64,000 nucleotides of DNA, taken from positions 434,001 to 498,000 of the forward strand of contig NZ_JABBFW010000001.1 in the NCBI RefSeq assembly GCF_012927045.1. The letters are read 5' to 3'. The position numbers and the translations under genes were made by a program. The notes below the pieces were generated by a model. That model was not told the origin of the DNA and ran no database searches. It saw nothing but the letters and a program-made list of their open reading frames with translations. The DNA is from Azohydromonas caseinilytica. GTDB taxonomy: Bacteria > Pseudomonadota > Gammaproteobacteria > Burkholderiales > Burkholderiaceae_C. Positions 7,326 to 20,316 of the stretch are shown here, piece by piece (positions within the stretch are counted from its first letter, which is position 1; every line of letters begins with the position of its first letter).

Positions 7326-8423
7326 TCAGGCTTGGGCGCGCAGGCGGCGCGAGTGGGCGTGCACCGTGTCCACCAGCACCTGCACGTGCTCCGGCGGGGT
7401 GTACTGGCTGATGCCGTGGCCGAGGTTGAAGACATGGCCGCCATAGCCGCCGTCGGCGCGGCGCGGGGTACCGAAGCTGTCGAGCACGCGCTTGACCTCG
7501 GTCTCGATCGCGGCCGGCGGGGCGAACAGCACGTTCGGGTCCAGGTTGCCCTGCAGCGCGACGCGGTCGTCCACGCGGCGGCGCGCCTGGGCCAGGTTCA
7601 CCGTCCAGTCCACGCCCAGCACGTCGGGCGCGGACTCGCCGCCGAGCATATCCTCCAGCCACAGGCCGCCGCCCTTGGTGAAGACGATGTGCGGGATGCG
7701 CTGGCCGTCGTGCTCGCGCTTGAGCTGCTTCAGCACGCGCTGGGTGTAGGCCAGGCTGAACTGTTGGAAGGCGCCGTCGGCGAGCACGCCGCCCCAGCTG
7801 TCGAACACCATCACCGCCTGGGCGCCGGCCTCGATCTGCGCATTGAGATAGGCGGCCACCGTGTCGGCATTGAGGGCCAGGATGCGGAGCATCAGGTCCG
7901 GGCGCGAATAGAGCATGGACTTGACCAGCCGGTAGTCGTCGCTGCCCGCGCCCTCGACCATGTAGCAGGCCAGCGTCCAGGGGCTGCCGGAGAAGCCGAT
8001 CAGCGGCACGCGGCCGTTGAGCGCCTTGCGGATCGAGCTGACCGCGTCGAACACGTACTGGAGCTTGGCCATGTCGGGCACTTCCAGCTTCATCACCGCC
8101 GCCTCGTCGCGCACCGGGTGGGCGAAGCGCGGCCCCTCCCCGGCGGCGAAGCTCAGCCCCAGGCCCATGGCGTCGGGCACGGTGAGGATGTCGGAGAACA
8201 GGATCGCCGCGTCCAGCGCGTAGCGTTCCAGCGGCTGCAGCGTCACCTCGGTGGCGAAGGCCGGGTTGGTGGCCAGGCCCATGAAGCTGCCGGCGCGCGC
8301 GCGCGTGGCGCAGTACTCCGGCAGGTAGCGGCCGGCCTGGCGCATCAGCCAGACGGGCGTATGGTCGGTGGGCTGGCGCAGGCAGGCGCGCAGGAAGCTG
8401 TCGTTGGCGAGCGGTGCGGTCAT
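7326..8423 (-). CDS. hemE: Uroporphyrinogen-III decarboxylase
   Basis: 365 aa, normal length. HemE decarboxylates the four acetate arms of uroporphyrinogen III to coproporphyrinogen III in haem synthesis, in the cytoplasm. The N-terminal signature [15 protein letters not shown] is complete, as are [13 protein letters not shown] with its catalytic aspartate, [16 protein letters not shown] and the C-terminal FNLGHGI. The ATG at 8423 ([13 protein letters not shown]) fits family starts better than the ATG 24 bp upstream. It reads toward priA, 246 bp away; that interval carries repeat copy 5, another TGGACAAGTCAAGCC fragment near 7273 and no clear terminator. Transcribed divergently from lemA. Confidence 0.97.
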   Translation of the reverse strand: MTAPLANDSFLRACLRQPTDHTPVWLMRQAGRYLPEYCATRARAGSFMGLATNPAFATEVTLQPLERYALDAAILFSDILTVPDAMGLGLSFAAGEGPRFAHPVRDEAAVMKLEVPDMAKLQYVFDAVSSIRKALNGRVPLIGFSGSPWTLACYMVEGAGSDDYRLVKSMLYSRPDLMLRILALNADTVAAYLNAQIEAGAQAVMVFDSWGGVLADGAFQQFSLAYTQRVLKQLKREHDGQRIPHIVFTKGGGLWLEDMLGGESAPDVLGVDWTVNLAQARRRVDDRVALQGNLDPNVLFAPPAAIETEVKRVLDSFGTPRRADGGYGGHVFNLGHGISQYTPPEHVQVLVDTVHAHSRRLRAQA

Positions 8424-8512
8424 CCCCCAATTATCCCGTGCCCTCATGCCCCCTCAGGCGCGCGAACTGCTGAGCTAGCATCGCCCGACAAACCCTTCAC
8501 GGAGGAACGGAT

Positions 8513-9166
8513 ATGCGCTTGCGCTGGCTCCTGGCCTGCTTCATGGCCCTGCTGCTTTCCGGATGCGGCTACAACCAGTTCCAACAGCTCGACGAGCAGA
8601 CCAACGCGGCCTGGGCCGAGGTGCTCAACCAGTACCAGCGCCGCGCCGACCTCGTGCCCAACCTGGTCAACACGGTCAAGGGCGAGGCCAACTTCGAGCA
8701 GGAGACGCTTACGCGCGTCGTCGAGGCCCGGGCCAAGGCCACCAGCGTCCAGGTCACGCCCGAGACGCTGAACGACCCGCAGGCGCTGCAGCGCTTCCAG
8801 CAGGCGCAGGGAGAGCTGTCCAGCGCCCTGTCGCGGCTGCTGGTGGTGAGCGAGCGCTATCCGAACCTGCGCGCCAACCAGGGCTTCCAGGACCTGCGCG
8901 TGCAGCTCGAAGGCACCGAGAACCGCATCACCGTGGCGCGCAACCGCTACATCAAGGCGGTGCAGGAGTACAACGTGCTCGCCCGCAGCTTCCCGAGCAA
9001 CCTGACGGCCATGGTCTTCGGCTACAAGCCCAAGGCCAACTTCACGGTCCAGAACGAGGCCGAGATCTCCCGGCCGCCGACGGTGGACTTCGGCACCAAC
9101 CCGGCGCGCCCGGCCCCGACCGCGCCGACGGCGCCCGCGCTGCCCGCCAGCCCCGCCTCGCGCTGA
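8513..9166 (+). CDS. lemA: LemA family lipoprotein
   Basis: 217 aa. The N-terminus has a lipoprotein signal ending in LLLSGC, so the mature protein should be anchored by Cys at about residue 19. The LemA coiled-coil core follows: NAAWAEVLNQYQRRADLVPNLVNTVKG, then VSERYPNLRANQGFQDLRVQLEGTENRITVARNRY, which is diagnostic. The last 35 residues are a Pro/Ala-rich tail. LemA proteins are widespread and biochemically poorly defined; they commonly sit beside TPM-domain genes, as here, where a TPM gene starts 4 bp after the stop. A GGAGG ribosome site precedes the ATG. Confidence 0.94.
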   Translation: MRLRWLLACFMALLLSGCGYNQFQQLDEQTNAAWAEVLNQYQRRADLVPNLVNTVKGEANFEQETLTRVVEARAKATSVQVTPETLNDPQALQRFQQAQGELSSALSRLLVVSERYPNLRANQGFQDLRVQLEGTENRITVARNRYIKAVQEYNVLARSFPSNLTAMVFGYKPKANFTVQNEAEISRPPTVDFGTNPARPAPTAPTAPALPASPASR

Positions 9167-9170
9167 CGCC

Positions 9171-10127
9171 ATGCGCCGCCTGCTCGGGGTCCTGATGACG
9201 CTGCTGGCGGCGCTGTGTGCCCTGCTGCCCGGCACGGCCGCGGCGCAGGACGTGCTGCCGGTGCCCGCGCTCAGCGCGCGCGTCATCGACCAGACCAACA
9301 CCCTCAATGCCGCGCAGCGCCAGGCGCTGGAGTCGCGGCTGGCGGCCTTCGAGAGCCAGCTGGGCACGCAGCTGGTGGTGCTGCTGGTGCCCAGCACCGC
9401 GCCGGAGGACATCGCCGCCTACGCGCAGCGCGTGGCCGACACCTGGAAGATCGGCCGCCGCGACGTGGGCGACGGGCTGCTGCTGGTGGTGGCCAAGAAC
9501 GACCGTCGCGTGCGCATCGAGGTGGCCAAGGCGCTGGAGGGGGCGATTCCCGACCTGGCGGCGCGGCGCATCATCGACCGCGCCATCACGCCGGCCTTCC
9601 GCGCCGGCAACTTCGCCGGCGGCTTGCAGGCGGCCACGGACGAGCTGGAAGCCCTGGTGCGCGCCGAGAAGCTGCCCACGCCGGCCTCGGCGCCGGACGG
9701 CTGGTCGGTGAGCACTTCCGGGGGCGAGCGCGGCGCCGATTCGGGCCTGCAGTTCGGCGACCTGGCGCTGTTCTTCTTCCTGGGCGTGCCGGTCATCGGC
9801 GCGGTGCTGACGGCGATGCTGGGCCGCAAGCTGGGCACGCTGGTCACCGGCGGCGCGGTGGGCGGCCTGGCGTGGCTGTTCAGCGCCAGCGTGCTGCTGG
9901 CCCTCGTGGCGGCGGTGGTGGCGCTGGTGCTGGTGGGCGTGCTGGGCATCGGCTCCTCCGGCCGGCGCGGCGGTGGCGGGCGCGGCGGCTGGGGCGGGCC
10001 GCCGATCATCTTCCCCGGCGGCGGCTGGGGCGGAGGCGGGGGCGGCTTCGGCGGCGGTGGTGGGGGCGGCTTCCGCTCCGGCGGCGGTGGGGATTTCGGG
10101 GGCGGCGGCGCCTCGGGGAGCTGGTGA
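9171..10127 (+). CDS. TPM-domain (YgcG-like) membrane protein
   Basis: 318 aa. A signal peptide (cleavage after TAAAQ, about residue 26) is followed by a TPM domain at about 30-165 (VIDQTNTLNAAQRQALESRLAAFE, TWKIGRRDVGDGLLLVVA, RRVRIEVAKALEGAIPD). Two hydrophobic helices follow (about 200-265) and the protein ends in a long Gly-rich tail GGGGRGGWGG...GGASGSW. This is the standard YgcG architecture, with an extracytoplasmic TPM domain. TPM domains are linked to membrane-protein quality control and photosystem repair in plants; the bacterial role is unsettled. Middle gene of the lemA-TPM-TPM operon. Confidence 0.92.
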   Translation: MRRLLGVLMTLLAALCALLPGTAAAQDVLPVPALSARVIDQTNTLNAAQRQALESRLAAFESQLGTQLVVLLVPSTAPEDIAAYAQRVADTWKIGRRDVGDGLLLVVAKNDRRVRIEVAKALEGAIPDLAARRIIDRAITPAFRAGNFAGGLQAATDELEALVRAEKLPTPASAPDGWSVSTSGGERGADSGLQFGDLALFFFLGVPVIGAVLTAMLGRKLGTLVTGGAVGGLAWLFSASVLLALVAAVVALVLVGVLGIGSSGRRGGGGRGGWGGPPIIFPGGGWGGGGGGFGGGGGGGFRSGGGGDFGGGGASGSW

Positions 10128-10633
10128 TGAACCGTCTGCTGCGATTGATCAGGCACCGCCTCTTCGACGAAGACGACGCGCGGCGCGCGCTGGGCCACGC
10201 GGCGCTGCGGCGCATCGAGGCGCGCGTGCGCGAGAGCGAAGCGACGCACAGCGGCGAGATCCGTGTCGTGGTGGAGGCGGGGCTGCCGCTGTCCTACCTG
10301 TGGCGCGGCGCCGCGCCGCGGGAGCGCGCGGTGGCGATGTTCGGCAAGTTGCGCGTGTGGGACACCGAGGCCAACAACGGCGTGCTGATCTACCTGCTGC
10401 TGGCCGAGCACGCCATCGAGATCGTGGCCGACCGCGGCATCGACCGGCATGTGGGCGCGGCGCAGTGGCAGCACATCCTGCAAAGCATGCGCGAGCAGTT
10501 CCGCGCCGGGCATTTCGAGGACGGGCTGCTGGCGGCGGTGGAGGCGGTGGATGCGCAGTTGCGGCGGCACTTCCCGCTGCAGCCCGGGCAGCTCAATCCC
10601 AACGAGCTGCCGGATGCGCCGCTGCGGGTGTGA
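10127..10633 (+). CDS. Second TPM-domain protein, no signal peptide
   Basis: 168 aa. The ATG at 10127 shares its A with the stop codon of the preceding gene (ATGA overlap), implying translational coupling. The TPM fold is recognisable in EATHSGEIRVVVEAGLPLSY, WDTEANNGVLIYLLLAEHAIEIVADRGIDRHVG and MREQFRAGHFEDGLLAAVEAV. It has no signal peptide, membrane helix or Gly-rich tail, so unlike its neighbour it is predicted to stay in the cytoplasm. Such short TPM proteins regularly follow LemA and YgcG-type genes in Betaproteobacteria. Confidence 0.9.
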   Translation: MNRLLRLIRHRLFDEDDARRALGHAALRRIEARVRESEATHSGEIRVVVEAGLPLSYLWRGAAPRERAVAMFGKLRVWDTEANNGVLIYLLLAEHAIEIVADRGIDRHVGAAQWQHILQSMREQFRAGHFEDGLLAAVEAVDAQLRRHFPLQPGQLNPNELPDAPLRV

Positions 10634-10665
10634 TACGGATCGGACTTGGTTTTTGAATCTGTATT

Positions 10666-10732
10666 CCGTTCGTCCTGACCCTTCGGTACCTCAGGGCAGG
10701 GTCCGGCCGTTGGCTGGATCGAAGGATGAACG
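10666..10732. repeat. REP-like palindromic element, copy a (interrupted)
   Basis: Starts CCGTTCGTCCTGA and ends ATCGAAGGATGAACGG, the two halves of the known betaproteobacterial palindrome built on CGTTCGTCCTGAGG...TCGAAGGACGAACG. Here the arms are separated by an extra stretch of about 38 nt with its own partial repeat (TCGGTACCTCAGGGCAGG). Confidence 0.7.
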
Positions 10733-10760
10733 GCCCCAGCTGTGAGACAGGCCGCAAGAG

Positions 10761-10800
10761 CCTCACGGATTCGCACGTCGATACCTCAGTGCGAACGTCT
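10761..10800. repeat. REP-like palindromic element, copy b
   Basis: CCTCACGGATTCGCACGTCG followed by ATACCTCAGTGCGAACGT. The arms GTTCGCAC/GTGCGAAC are adapted versions of copy c (TTCGTCC/GGACGAA): both sides of the stem changed together, which suggests the hairpin rather than the primary sequence is maintained. Confidence 0.7.
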
Positions 10801-10834
10801 CAGCGTGCCAGCGGTCTCGTGAGCACCGTACCAG

Positions 10835-10873
10835 CCTGACGGATTCGTCCTTCGATACCTCAGGACGAACGGG
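10835..10873. repeat. REP-like palindromic element, copy c
   Basis: CCTGACGGATTCGTCCTTCG followed by ATACCTCAGGACGAACGGG; stem ATTCGTCCT/AGGACGAAC. Same loop core TCGATACCTCA as copy b. With copies a and b it fills most of the 314-bp interval between the TPM operon and the convergent radical SAM gene; nothing else is seen in that interval. Confidence 0.75.
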
Positions 10874-10947
10874 TCGTTTCACAAGCAAAGAAGAACTGGA
10901 ATCAGTGTTCGAAAACTTGATGGGATGCGTATGAAGGGGAGAAAGGG

Positions 10948-12873
10948 TCAGCCGCCCTGCTCCAGCGCGCGCCGGATGAAGTTCTTCGGCACCGTCGGTT
11001 TGGGCACCCGCACGTCGAACCAGCTGCGCACGTCGGCCTCCACCAGGTTGCCGTGCATGAAGTTGTAGATCGCCTTCTTCAGCGCCCGGCCCAGTGCGTC
11101 GTGGTCGGTGCCGGTGGGGTCGATGAAGCCCACGTCGTTGCGCGCGAAGGCGCCTTCGGGCAGCGGCTTCAGCTGGATGCCGAAGGCTTCGGGGTTCTGG
11201 CCCACCGGCGAATGCACCGTGCAGGCGAAGCGGTGGAAGAAGCCCGAGTGGATGCAGCCGTTCTCGAACAGCTGGCGCACGTACTCCAGCGCGTCCACCG
11301 TGTCCTGCACCGTCTGGGTCGGGAAGCCGTACATCAGGTAGGCGTGCACCATCACGCCCGCGTCGGCGAAGGCGCGCGTCACGCGCGCCACCTGCGCCAC
11401 CGACACGCCCTTGTTCATCAGTTTCAAAAGCCGGTCCGAGGCCACCTCCAGCCCGCCGGAGATGGCGATGCAGCCGCTGTCGGCCAGCAGTTCGGCCAGC
11501 TCGGGCGTGAAGGTTTTCTCGAAGCGCACATTGCCCCACCAGGAAATGCGCAGGTCGCGGCGCAGCAGCTCCTGCGCCAGCGCCTTGAGCGCCTTGGGCG
11601 GCGCGGCCTCGTCCACGAAGTGGAAACCGGTCTGCCCCGTCTCCTGCACGATGGCTTCGATGCGGTCGGCCAGCACGCTGGCTTCTGCGCCCTCGTAGCG
11701 CGCGATGTAGTCCAGGCTCACGTCGCAGAAGCTGCACTTCTTCCAGTAGCAGCCCTGCGCCACGGTGAGCTTGTTCCAGCGCCCGTCGCTCCAGAGCCGG
11801 TGCATGGGATTGAGCATGTCCAGCAGCGACAGGTACTGCCCCAGCGGCAGCCCGTCCCAGGTCGGCGTGCCGACCTCGGCGAAAGGGATGTCGGGCTCCA
11901 CGAAATTCACGTAGCGCACCGCACCCTCCTCGCGCAGGTAGGTGCGCACCAGCCGCTGGCGCGAGCGCCGGCCCTGCAGATGTTCCAGCAGGGCCAGCAG
12001 CGGGCGCTCGCCGGCGTCCAGCGTCACGAAATCCACGGCATCGAACAGGCGCGGCTCCTTCAGCTCGCGCAGCTCGGTGTTGACATAGCCGCCGCCCAGC
12101 ACGATGGCGATGCCCGGCCGTGCCGCCTTGATCACCTGCGCGATGCGCAGCGCGCCGTACACCGAGCCCGGGAACGGCACCGACAGCAGCACCACGTCCG
12201 GCCGGTGTTGCTCCAGCGCCTCCAGCGTCAGCTCGCGCAGCGTGTCGTCGATGAGGTTGGGCGGCGCCGCCAGCGCGTCGGCCAGCGGGTCGAAGCGGGC
12301 CTGCGCCGCGGCCAGCGACTCGGCGTAGCGCACAAACTCGAAGCGCGCATCGACGGCCTCGCGCAGCACGTCGGCCAGGTCGTCCAGGTACAGCGTCGCC
12401 AGGTGCTTGGCGCGGTCCTGCAGCCCCAGCGCGCCGAAGGCCCAGCCCAGCGGGTCGCCCTCGTCGTCCCCGTACACCTCCAGCGCCTGGAAACGCGGCC
12501 CCTCGGGCAGGAGGCCGCGTGCGGCGATGCGGTGCGCCAGCGTCGGGTCGCGGCCCTGCAGGAAGGCGATGACCCGGTCCGCCGTGCCGGCGTAGGCCTC
12601 GAACTGTTCCAGGAAGGCCGCCACGCGCTGCGTGCGCTCGGCCGCCGGTTGCGCCTCGATCACCGCGCGCAGCCGCCGCAGCCCCGCGCCGGACAGCAGC
12701 CGCAGCACGAGCTTCAAGGCCAGGTCGTCCTGCGCCGCCGGGATGCCGCGGCTGCGCAGGAAGCCGGTGAGATAGGCGGTGGAGGGATACGGCGTGTTGA
12801 GCTGCGTCATCGGCGGGATGAGCGACAGCACGCGCAGGCCGGGGGCGGCAGCGGTTTCGGGAACAGCGGGCAT
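10948..12873 (-). CDS. B12-binding domain radical SAM protein with CX4CX2C cluster motif
   Basis: 641 aa, no signal peptide. The middle contains a cobalamin-binding-like Rossmann region (DVVLLSVPFPGSVYGALRIAQVI, IVLGGGYVNTELRE, DFVTLDAGERPLL) but without a DxHxxG base-off signature. The radical SAM domain starts at KLTVAQGCYWKKCSFCDV, where the cysteines are spaced CX4CX2C instead of CX3CX2C, and continues through ISWWGNVRFEKTF, SGGLEVASDRLLKLMNKG and MVHAYLMYGFPTQT. A long N-terminal region (about 40-230) is alpha-helical and of unknown function. The substrate is not predictable. It stands alone: REP elements lie beyond its 3' end and the ATP synthase operon precedes it with about 140 bp between. 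Confidence 0.85.
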   Translation of the reverse strand: MPAVPETAAAPGLRVLSLIPPMTQLNTPYPSTAYLTGFLRSRGIPAAQDDLALKLVLRLLSGAGLRRLRAVIEAQPAAERTQRVAAFLEQFEAYAGTADRVIAFLQGRDPTLAHRIAARGLLPEGPRFQALEVYGDDEGDPLGWAFGALGLQDRAKHLATLYLDDLADVLREAVDARFEFVRYAESLAAAQARFDPLADALAAPPNLIDDTLRELTLEALEQHRPDVVLLSVPFPGSVYGALRIAQVIKAARPGIAIVLGGGYVNTELRELKEPRLFDAVDFVTLDAGERPLLALLEHLQGRRSRQRLVRTYLREEGAVRYVNFVEPDIPFAEVGTPTWDGLPLGQYLSLLDMLNPMHRLWSDGRWNKLTVAQGCYWKKCSFCDVSLDYIARYEGAEASVLADRIEAIVQETGQTGFHFVDEAAPPKALKALAQELLRRDLRISWWGNVRFEKTFTPELAELLADSGCIAISGGLEVASDRLLKLMNKGVSVAQVARVTRAFADAGVMVHAYLMYGFPTQTVQDTVDALEYVRQLFENGCIHSGFFHRFACTVHSPVGQNPEAFGIQLKPLPEGAFARNDVGFIDPTGTDHDALGRALKKAIYNFMHGNLVEADVRSWFDVRVPKPTVPKNFIRRALEQGG

Positions 12874-12941
12874 GGGGCTTCAGGCGGAGCAGCCGGGCGG
12901 AAAAGGCCGGCGGCGGAGAAAAACGGCCGCCAGTAAACACG

Positions 12942-12973
12942 AAGCCCGCCGGGCTTGCGCCGGGCGGGCTTTT
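12942..12973 (-). terminator. Hairpin after the ATP synthase operon
   Basis: AAGCCCGCC (12942-12950) pairs perfectly with GGCGGGCTT (12963-12971) over a 12-nt loop, about 40 bp beyond the atpC stop. Read on the minus strand it is preceded by AAAA and followed by CGTGTTT, a weak T-run; on the plus strand it ends in TTTT. Likely the end of the atp transcript. Confidence 0.6.
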
Positions 12974-13012
12974 GGGAAGCGGGGGCCTGGGGGCCGGGCC
13001 GCGAGAGAAGGC

Positions 13013-13429
13013 TTACTTGCGGCGGAACTTGCGCAGCGCCGCGAGCTGGGCCGCCATGGCGGCGAACTCGCTCTGGGCGGCGGCGAAGTCGATGTCGCTC
13101 TTGGCGTTCTTCATCGCTTCCTCGGCCAGGCGCTTGGCCTCGTTGGCCTTGGCCTCGTCGAGGTCATGGCCGCGGATGGCGGTGTCGGCAAGCACCGTGA
13201 CGCCGTTGGGCTGCACCTCCAGGATGCCGCCGGCGACGAACACGAACTCCTCCTCACCGTTGTCGGCACGCTCGATGCGCACCGCGCCGGGCTTGATGCG
13301 GGTGATCAGCGGCGTGTGGCGGGGCAGGATGCCCAGCTCGCCGTTCTCGCCCGGCAGCGCGACGAACTTCGCCTCGCCGGAGAAGATCAGCTCTTCGGCG
13401 GAGACGACGTCGACGTGAATGGTTGCCAT
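13013..13429 (-). CDS. atpC: F1Fo ATP synthase epsilon subunit
   Basis: 138 aa, full length. The N-terminal beta-sandwich ([43 protein letters not shown]) and the C-terminal helical hairpin ([15 protein letters not shown]...[16 protein letters not shown]) are both present. Epsilon joins gamma to the c-ring in the rotor, and its C-terminal helices can inhibit ATP hydrolysis. Last gene of the atp operon, 91 bp after atpD. Confidence 0.97.
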   Translation of the reverse strand: MATIHVDVVSAEELIFSGEAKFVALPGENGELGILPRHTPLITRIKPGAVRIERADNGEEEFVFVAGGILEVQPNGVTVLADTAIRGHDLDEAKANEAKRLAEEAMKNAKSDIDFAAAQSEFAAMAAQLAALRKFRRK

Positions 13430-13520
13430 GTGCGGGGTCCTTGATGCGGAAGGAAAGAAGCTGCTGCGGGGATGAAGCGGCCACCGCCTTCAGCAGAAGG
13501 CCGCGGCCGCAACGCGCCGA

Positions 13521-15828
<2,308 letters not shown>

Positions 15829-15868
15829 GGACTGGCTCCTTCTCGGACTTGTGCTCTGGCGGGACGAC

Positions 15869-17422
15869 TTAAGCGAACGACTTCTTGAACGCGGCCACGG
15901 CAGCGGTCAGCTGGGCTTCCGCGTCCTTGTCCATCGCCTTGTCGCTCTCGAGCTTGGCCAGCAGCGGGGCATGGCTGGTCTTGAGGAACTGGTGCAGACC
16001 GCTCTCGAAGGCCAGGATCTTCTTGACGTCCACGTCGTCCATGTAGCCCTTGTTCACCGCGAACAGCGTGGCGGCCATCAGGCTGATGGGCAGCGGCTGG
16101 TACTGCGGCTGCTTGAGCAGCTCGGTCACGCGGGCACCGCGGTCGAGCTGCTTGCGGGTGGCTTCGTCCAGGTCCGAGGCGAACTGCGCGAACGCGGCCA
16201 GCTCACGGTACTGCGCCAGGTCGGTACGGATACCGCCCGAGAGGCCCTTGATCAGCTTGGTCTGGGCGGCACCACCGACGCGCGACACCGAGATACCGGC
16301 GTTGATGGCGGGGCGGATACCGGCGTTGAACAGGCTGGTTTCCAGGAAGATCTGGCCGTCGGTGATCGAGATCACGTTGGTCGGCACGAACGCGGACACG
16401 TCACCGGCCTGCGTTTCGATCACGGGCAGCGCGGTCAGCGAGCCGGTCTGGCCCTTGACGGCGCCGTTGGTGAACTTCTCGACGTAGTCGGCGTTCACGC
16501 GGGCGGCACGCTCCAGCAGGCGGCTGTGGAGATAGAACACGTCGCCGGGGAAGGCTTCGCGGCCCGGCGGGCGGCGCAGCAGCAGCGAGACCTGGCGGTA
16601 GGCCACGGCCTGCTTGGACAGGTCGTCATAGACGATCAGGGCGTCCTGGCCGCGGTCGCGGAAGTACTCGCCCATCGTGCAGCCGGAGTAGGCCGACACG
16701 TACTGCATGGCGGCGGACTCGGAAGCCGAGGCCGCGACGACGATGGTGTACTCCATCGCACCGTGCTGTTCCAGGGCACGCACCACGTTCTTGATCGACG
16801 ACGCCTTCTGGCCGATGGCGACGTAGATGCAGGTCATGTTCTGACCCTTCTGGGCGATGATCGCGTCCAGGGCCACGGCGGTCTTGCCGGTCTGGCGGTC
16901 ACCGATGATCAGCTCGCGCTGGCCGCGGCCCACGGGCACCATCGAGTCGATGGACTTGATGCCCGTCTGCACCGGCTGGCTCACCGACTGGCGCGCGATC
17001 ACGCCCGGGGCCACCTTCTCGATGACGTCGGTCATCTTGGCGTTGATCGGGCCCTTGCCGTCGATGGGCTGGCCCAGCGCGTTGACCACGCGGCCGATGA
17101 GCTCGGGGCCCACGGGCACTTCCAGGATGCGGCCCGTGCACTTGACGGTGTCGCCCTCGGAGATGTGCTCGTACTCGCCCAGGATCACCGCGCCGACGGA
17201 GTCGCGCTCGAGGTTCAGCGCCAGGCCGAAGGTCTGCGCGCCGGAGGGGCTGGTGGGGAATTCGAGCATCTCGCCCTGCATCACGTCCGACAGGCCGTGC
17301 ACGCGCACGATGCCGTCCGTCACCGAGACCACGGTGCCCTGGTTGCGGATGTCCGTCGAGGGCTGCAGGCCCTCGATGCGGCTCTTGATCAGTTCGGAAA
17401 TTTCTGCGGGATTCAGTTGCAT
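15869..17422 (-). CDS. atpA: F1Fo ATP synthase alpha subunit
   Basis: 517 aa, the non-catalytic nucleotide-binding subunit. Walker [16 protein letters not shown], the [17 protein letters not shown] Walker B block and [28 protein letters not shown] are intact. The ATG at 17422 ([17 protein letters not shown]) is the family start; an in-frame start 21 bp upstream is less likely. Confidence 0.99.
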   Translation of the reverse strand: MQLNPAEISELIKSRIEGLQPSTDIRNQGTVVSVTDGIVRVHGLSDVMQGEMLEFPTSPSGAQTFGLALNLERDSVGAVILGEYEHISEGDTVKCTGRILEVPVGPELIGRVVNALGQPIDGKGPINAKMTDVIEKVAPGVIARQSVSQPVQTGIKSIDSMVPVGRGQRELIIGDRQTGKTAVALDAIIAQKGQNMTCIYVAIGQKASSIKNVVRALEQHGAMEYTIVVAASASESAAMQYVSAYSGCTMGEYFRDRGQDALIVYDDLSKQAVAYRQVSLLLRRPPGREAFPGDVFYLHSRLLERAARVNADYVEKFTNGAVKGQTGSLTALPVIETQAGDVSAFVPTNVISITDGQIFLETSLFNAGIRPAINAGISVSRVGGAAQTKLIKGLSGGIRTDLAQYRELAAFAQFASDLDEATRKQLDRGARVTELLKQPQYQPLPISLMAATLFAVNKGYMDDVDVKKILAFESGLHQFLKTSHAPLLAKLESDKAMDKDAEAQLTAAVAAFKKSFA

Positions 17423-17519
17423 CGTGTTCTCCCAGACTGCCACCTCGGTGGGCGGACAGCGTGGCGGGCGGTGGCTGGCTGCGGGCTGTGCTCGGGGGCG
17501 GCGGAAACCCCCGCTGTGC

Positions 17520-18053
17520 TTAGGCCGTGAGCGCCACCTTCATCTGTTCCAGACGGGCCTTGACCGAGCCGTCATAGACCTCGTCGCCGACCACCACGCG
17601 GATGCCGCCGATGAGCGAGGGATCGATCTGCACCGTGGCGTTGAGCTTGCGACCGAAGCGCTTTTCCAGCGCGGCCAGCACCTCGGCGCCCTGCGCCTCG
17701 TCGATCGGGAAGGCGCTGTAGACCAGCGCGTCGGAGACCCCGCTGCCGGCGTTGACCAGCGCACGGTACTGCGCCGCCACCTCGGGCAGCGCCACCAGGC
17801 GGCCGTTTTCCAGCATGGCGCGCAGCAGGTTCTGCAGCGCCGGCCACAGCGGCGCGGGCAGCGCGCCGGTGATCACGTCGAACACCTGCTGGGTGCTCAC
17901 GCGCGGGTTTTCGGCGAACTGGCGCACCTGCGGGTCGGCCGTCAGCGTCGCGAGCAGATCCAGCTGCTCGATGGCGCCGCGCTGCTCCGCGGGAGCGATC
18001 ACCTTGAACAGCGCTTCCGCGTAAGGGCGGGCGATGGTTGCAAGCTCAGCCAT
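17520..18053 (-). CDS. atpH: F1Fo ATP synthase delta subunit
   Basis: 177 aa. N-terminal six-helix domain ([19 protein letters not shown]) and C-terminal [27 protein letters not shown], the signature of delta/OSCP. It clamps the b-stalk to the top of F1. It starts 2 bp after atpF ends, so translation is probably coupled; 97 bp separate it from atpA. Confidence 0.98.
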   Translation of the reverse strand: MAELATIARPYAEALFKVIAPAEQRGAIEQLDLLATLTADPQVRQFAENPRVSTQQVFDVITGALPAPLWPALQNLLRAMLENGRLVALPEVAAQYRALVNAGSGVSDALVYSAFPIDEAQGAEVLAALEKRFGRKLNATVQIDPSLIGGIRVVVGDEVYDGSVKARLEQMKVALTA

Positions 18054-18055
18054 GG

Positions 18056-18526
18056 TCAGAGCTCGCTCTTGAGGCGAGACAGCAGCTCGCCGTGCACTGC
18101 GGGATTGACCTCGCGGCGCAGGATGGCCTCGGCACCCTTGACCGCCAGCGCGGCGACCTCGTCGCGCAGTGCCTCGCGGGCACGCACGCTGGCCTGCTCG
18201 GCCTCGGCCCGGGCCGCGGCGACGATCTTGGCGGCCTCTTCGTTGGCACGGCCCTTGGCCTCTTCGACCATGGACTGCGCCAGGCGCTCGGCGTCGGCCA
18301 GGCGGCGGGCGGCGTCGTCACGCGCTTCGGCCAGCTGGGCCTCGACGCGCTTGTTGGCCGTTGCCAGCTCGGCCTTGGCCTTGTCGGCCGCGGCCAGCCC
18401 TTCGGCGACCTTCCGGGCGCGCTCGTCGAGCGCCTTGGTGATCGGCGGCCACACGAACTTCATCGTGAACCACCACAAGATCACGAAGACGACGATCTGC
18501 GCCAACAACGTTGCGTTCAGATTCAC
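18056..18526 (-). CDS. atpF: F1Fo ATP synthase b subunit
   Basis: 156 aa, normal for the betaproteobacterial b subunit. One N-terminal membrane helix ([25 protein letters not shown]) and then a long charged coiled coil rich in Ala, Glu and Lys ([20 protein letters not shown]...). It forms the peripheral stalk as a dimer. Confidence 0.98.
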   Translation of the reverse strand: MNLNATLLAQIVVFVILWWFTMKFVWPPITKALDERARKVAEGLAAADKAKAELATANKRVEAQLAEARDDAARRLADAERLAQSMVEEAKGRANEEAAKIVAAARAEAEQASVRAREALRDEVAALAVKGAEAILRREVNPAVHGELLSRLKSEL

Positions 18527-18581
18527 GGCTCGGACCTCTCTCGTTGAAAGACTACTCGGGGACGGACGAGAAAGAACCGGA

Positions 18582-19774
<1,193 letters not shown>

Positions 19775-19775
19775 G

Positions 19776-20276
19776 TCAGCTTCTCTTTTTCCTTGCTCGC
19801 GCCCGGCCCTGCCACAGCAGCGCCAGCCAATTGACCTTCATGCACAGCACCATCGTCACCAGCAGCGCCGGCCAACTCAGGTTGCGCACGACCACCGCCG
19901 CCGCCACCAGCATGGCGGCCGCGACACCGATCTTGATGAACTCCCAGAACAGGAACCCGAACACCGCGGTGCCGGGCTGCATGTCCCTGGTCCTGGCGAG
20001 GCCGCGGACCATCAACGCCCCCGGCACCACCACGGCCGCCGCGCCATACAGCGCCGACCAGCCGACCGCCCCACGGCCCGTGATCACCGCCGCGAGGACG
20101 GCCACCACCAGACCCACCGCGGCCTGAACCGCGACCACCCGCCACGGCGACAGCAGCGGGTACTGTTCGCGCAGGGCCTGGACTTGCTCACGCGTCATGG
20201 GCGCGCGCTCGTCCAACTCCTTGTCGTCGTCCGCCCAGCTGTCGCGGAACTCGGGACGCCGGGACCGCTCTTGCAT
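19776..20276 (-). CDS. atpI: ATP synthase subunit I (AtpI), c-ring assembly factor
   Basis: 166 aa. A hydrophilic N-terminus of about 45 residues ([21 protein letters not shown]) precedes four hydrophobic segments, ending in a basic tail RARARKKRS. AtpI assists c-ring assembly and magnesium handling and is the usual first gene of the operon. The ATG at 20276 lies about 28 nt after the predicted transcription start. Confidence 0.9.
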   Translation of the reverse strand: MQERSRRPEFRDSWADDDKELDERAPMTREQVQALREQYPLLSPWRVVAVQAAVGLVVAVLAAVITGRGAVGWSALYGAAAVVVPGALMVRGLARTRDMQPGTAVFGFLFWEFIKIGVAAAMLVAAAVVVRNLSWPALLVTMVLCMKVNWLALLWQGRARARKKRS

Positions 20277-20310
20277 GGCTTCAGACTGTCTCTATGCGCA
20301 AAACCGAAGG

Positions 20311-20316
20311 ATTATA
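20311..20316 (-). promoter_or_regulatory. Probable -10 element of the atp operon promoter
   Basis: ATTATA on the plus strand, a perfect TATAAT on the minus strand, 35 bp upstream of the atpI start codon. No good -35 hexamer is found at 16-18 bp; TTGTAA lies 23 bp away, too far. Transcription should start near 20304. The surrounding 236-bp interval up to dsbD shows nothing else I can name. Confidence 0.55.
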
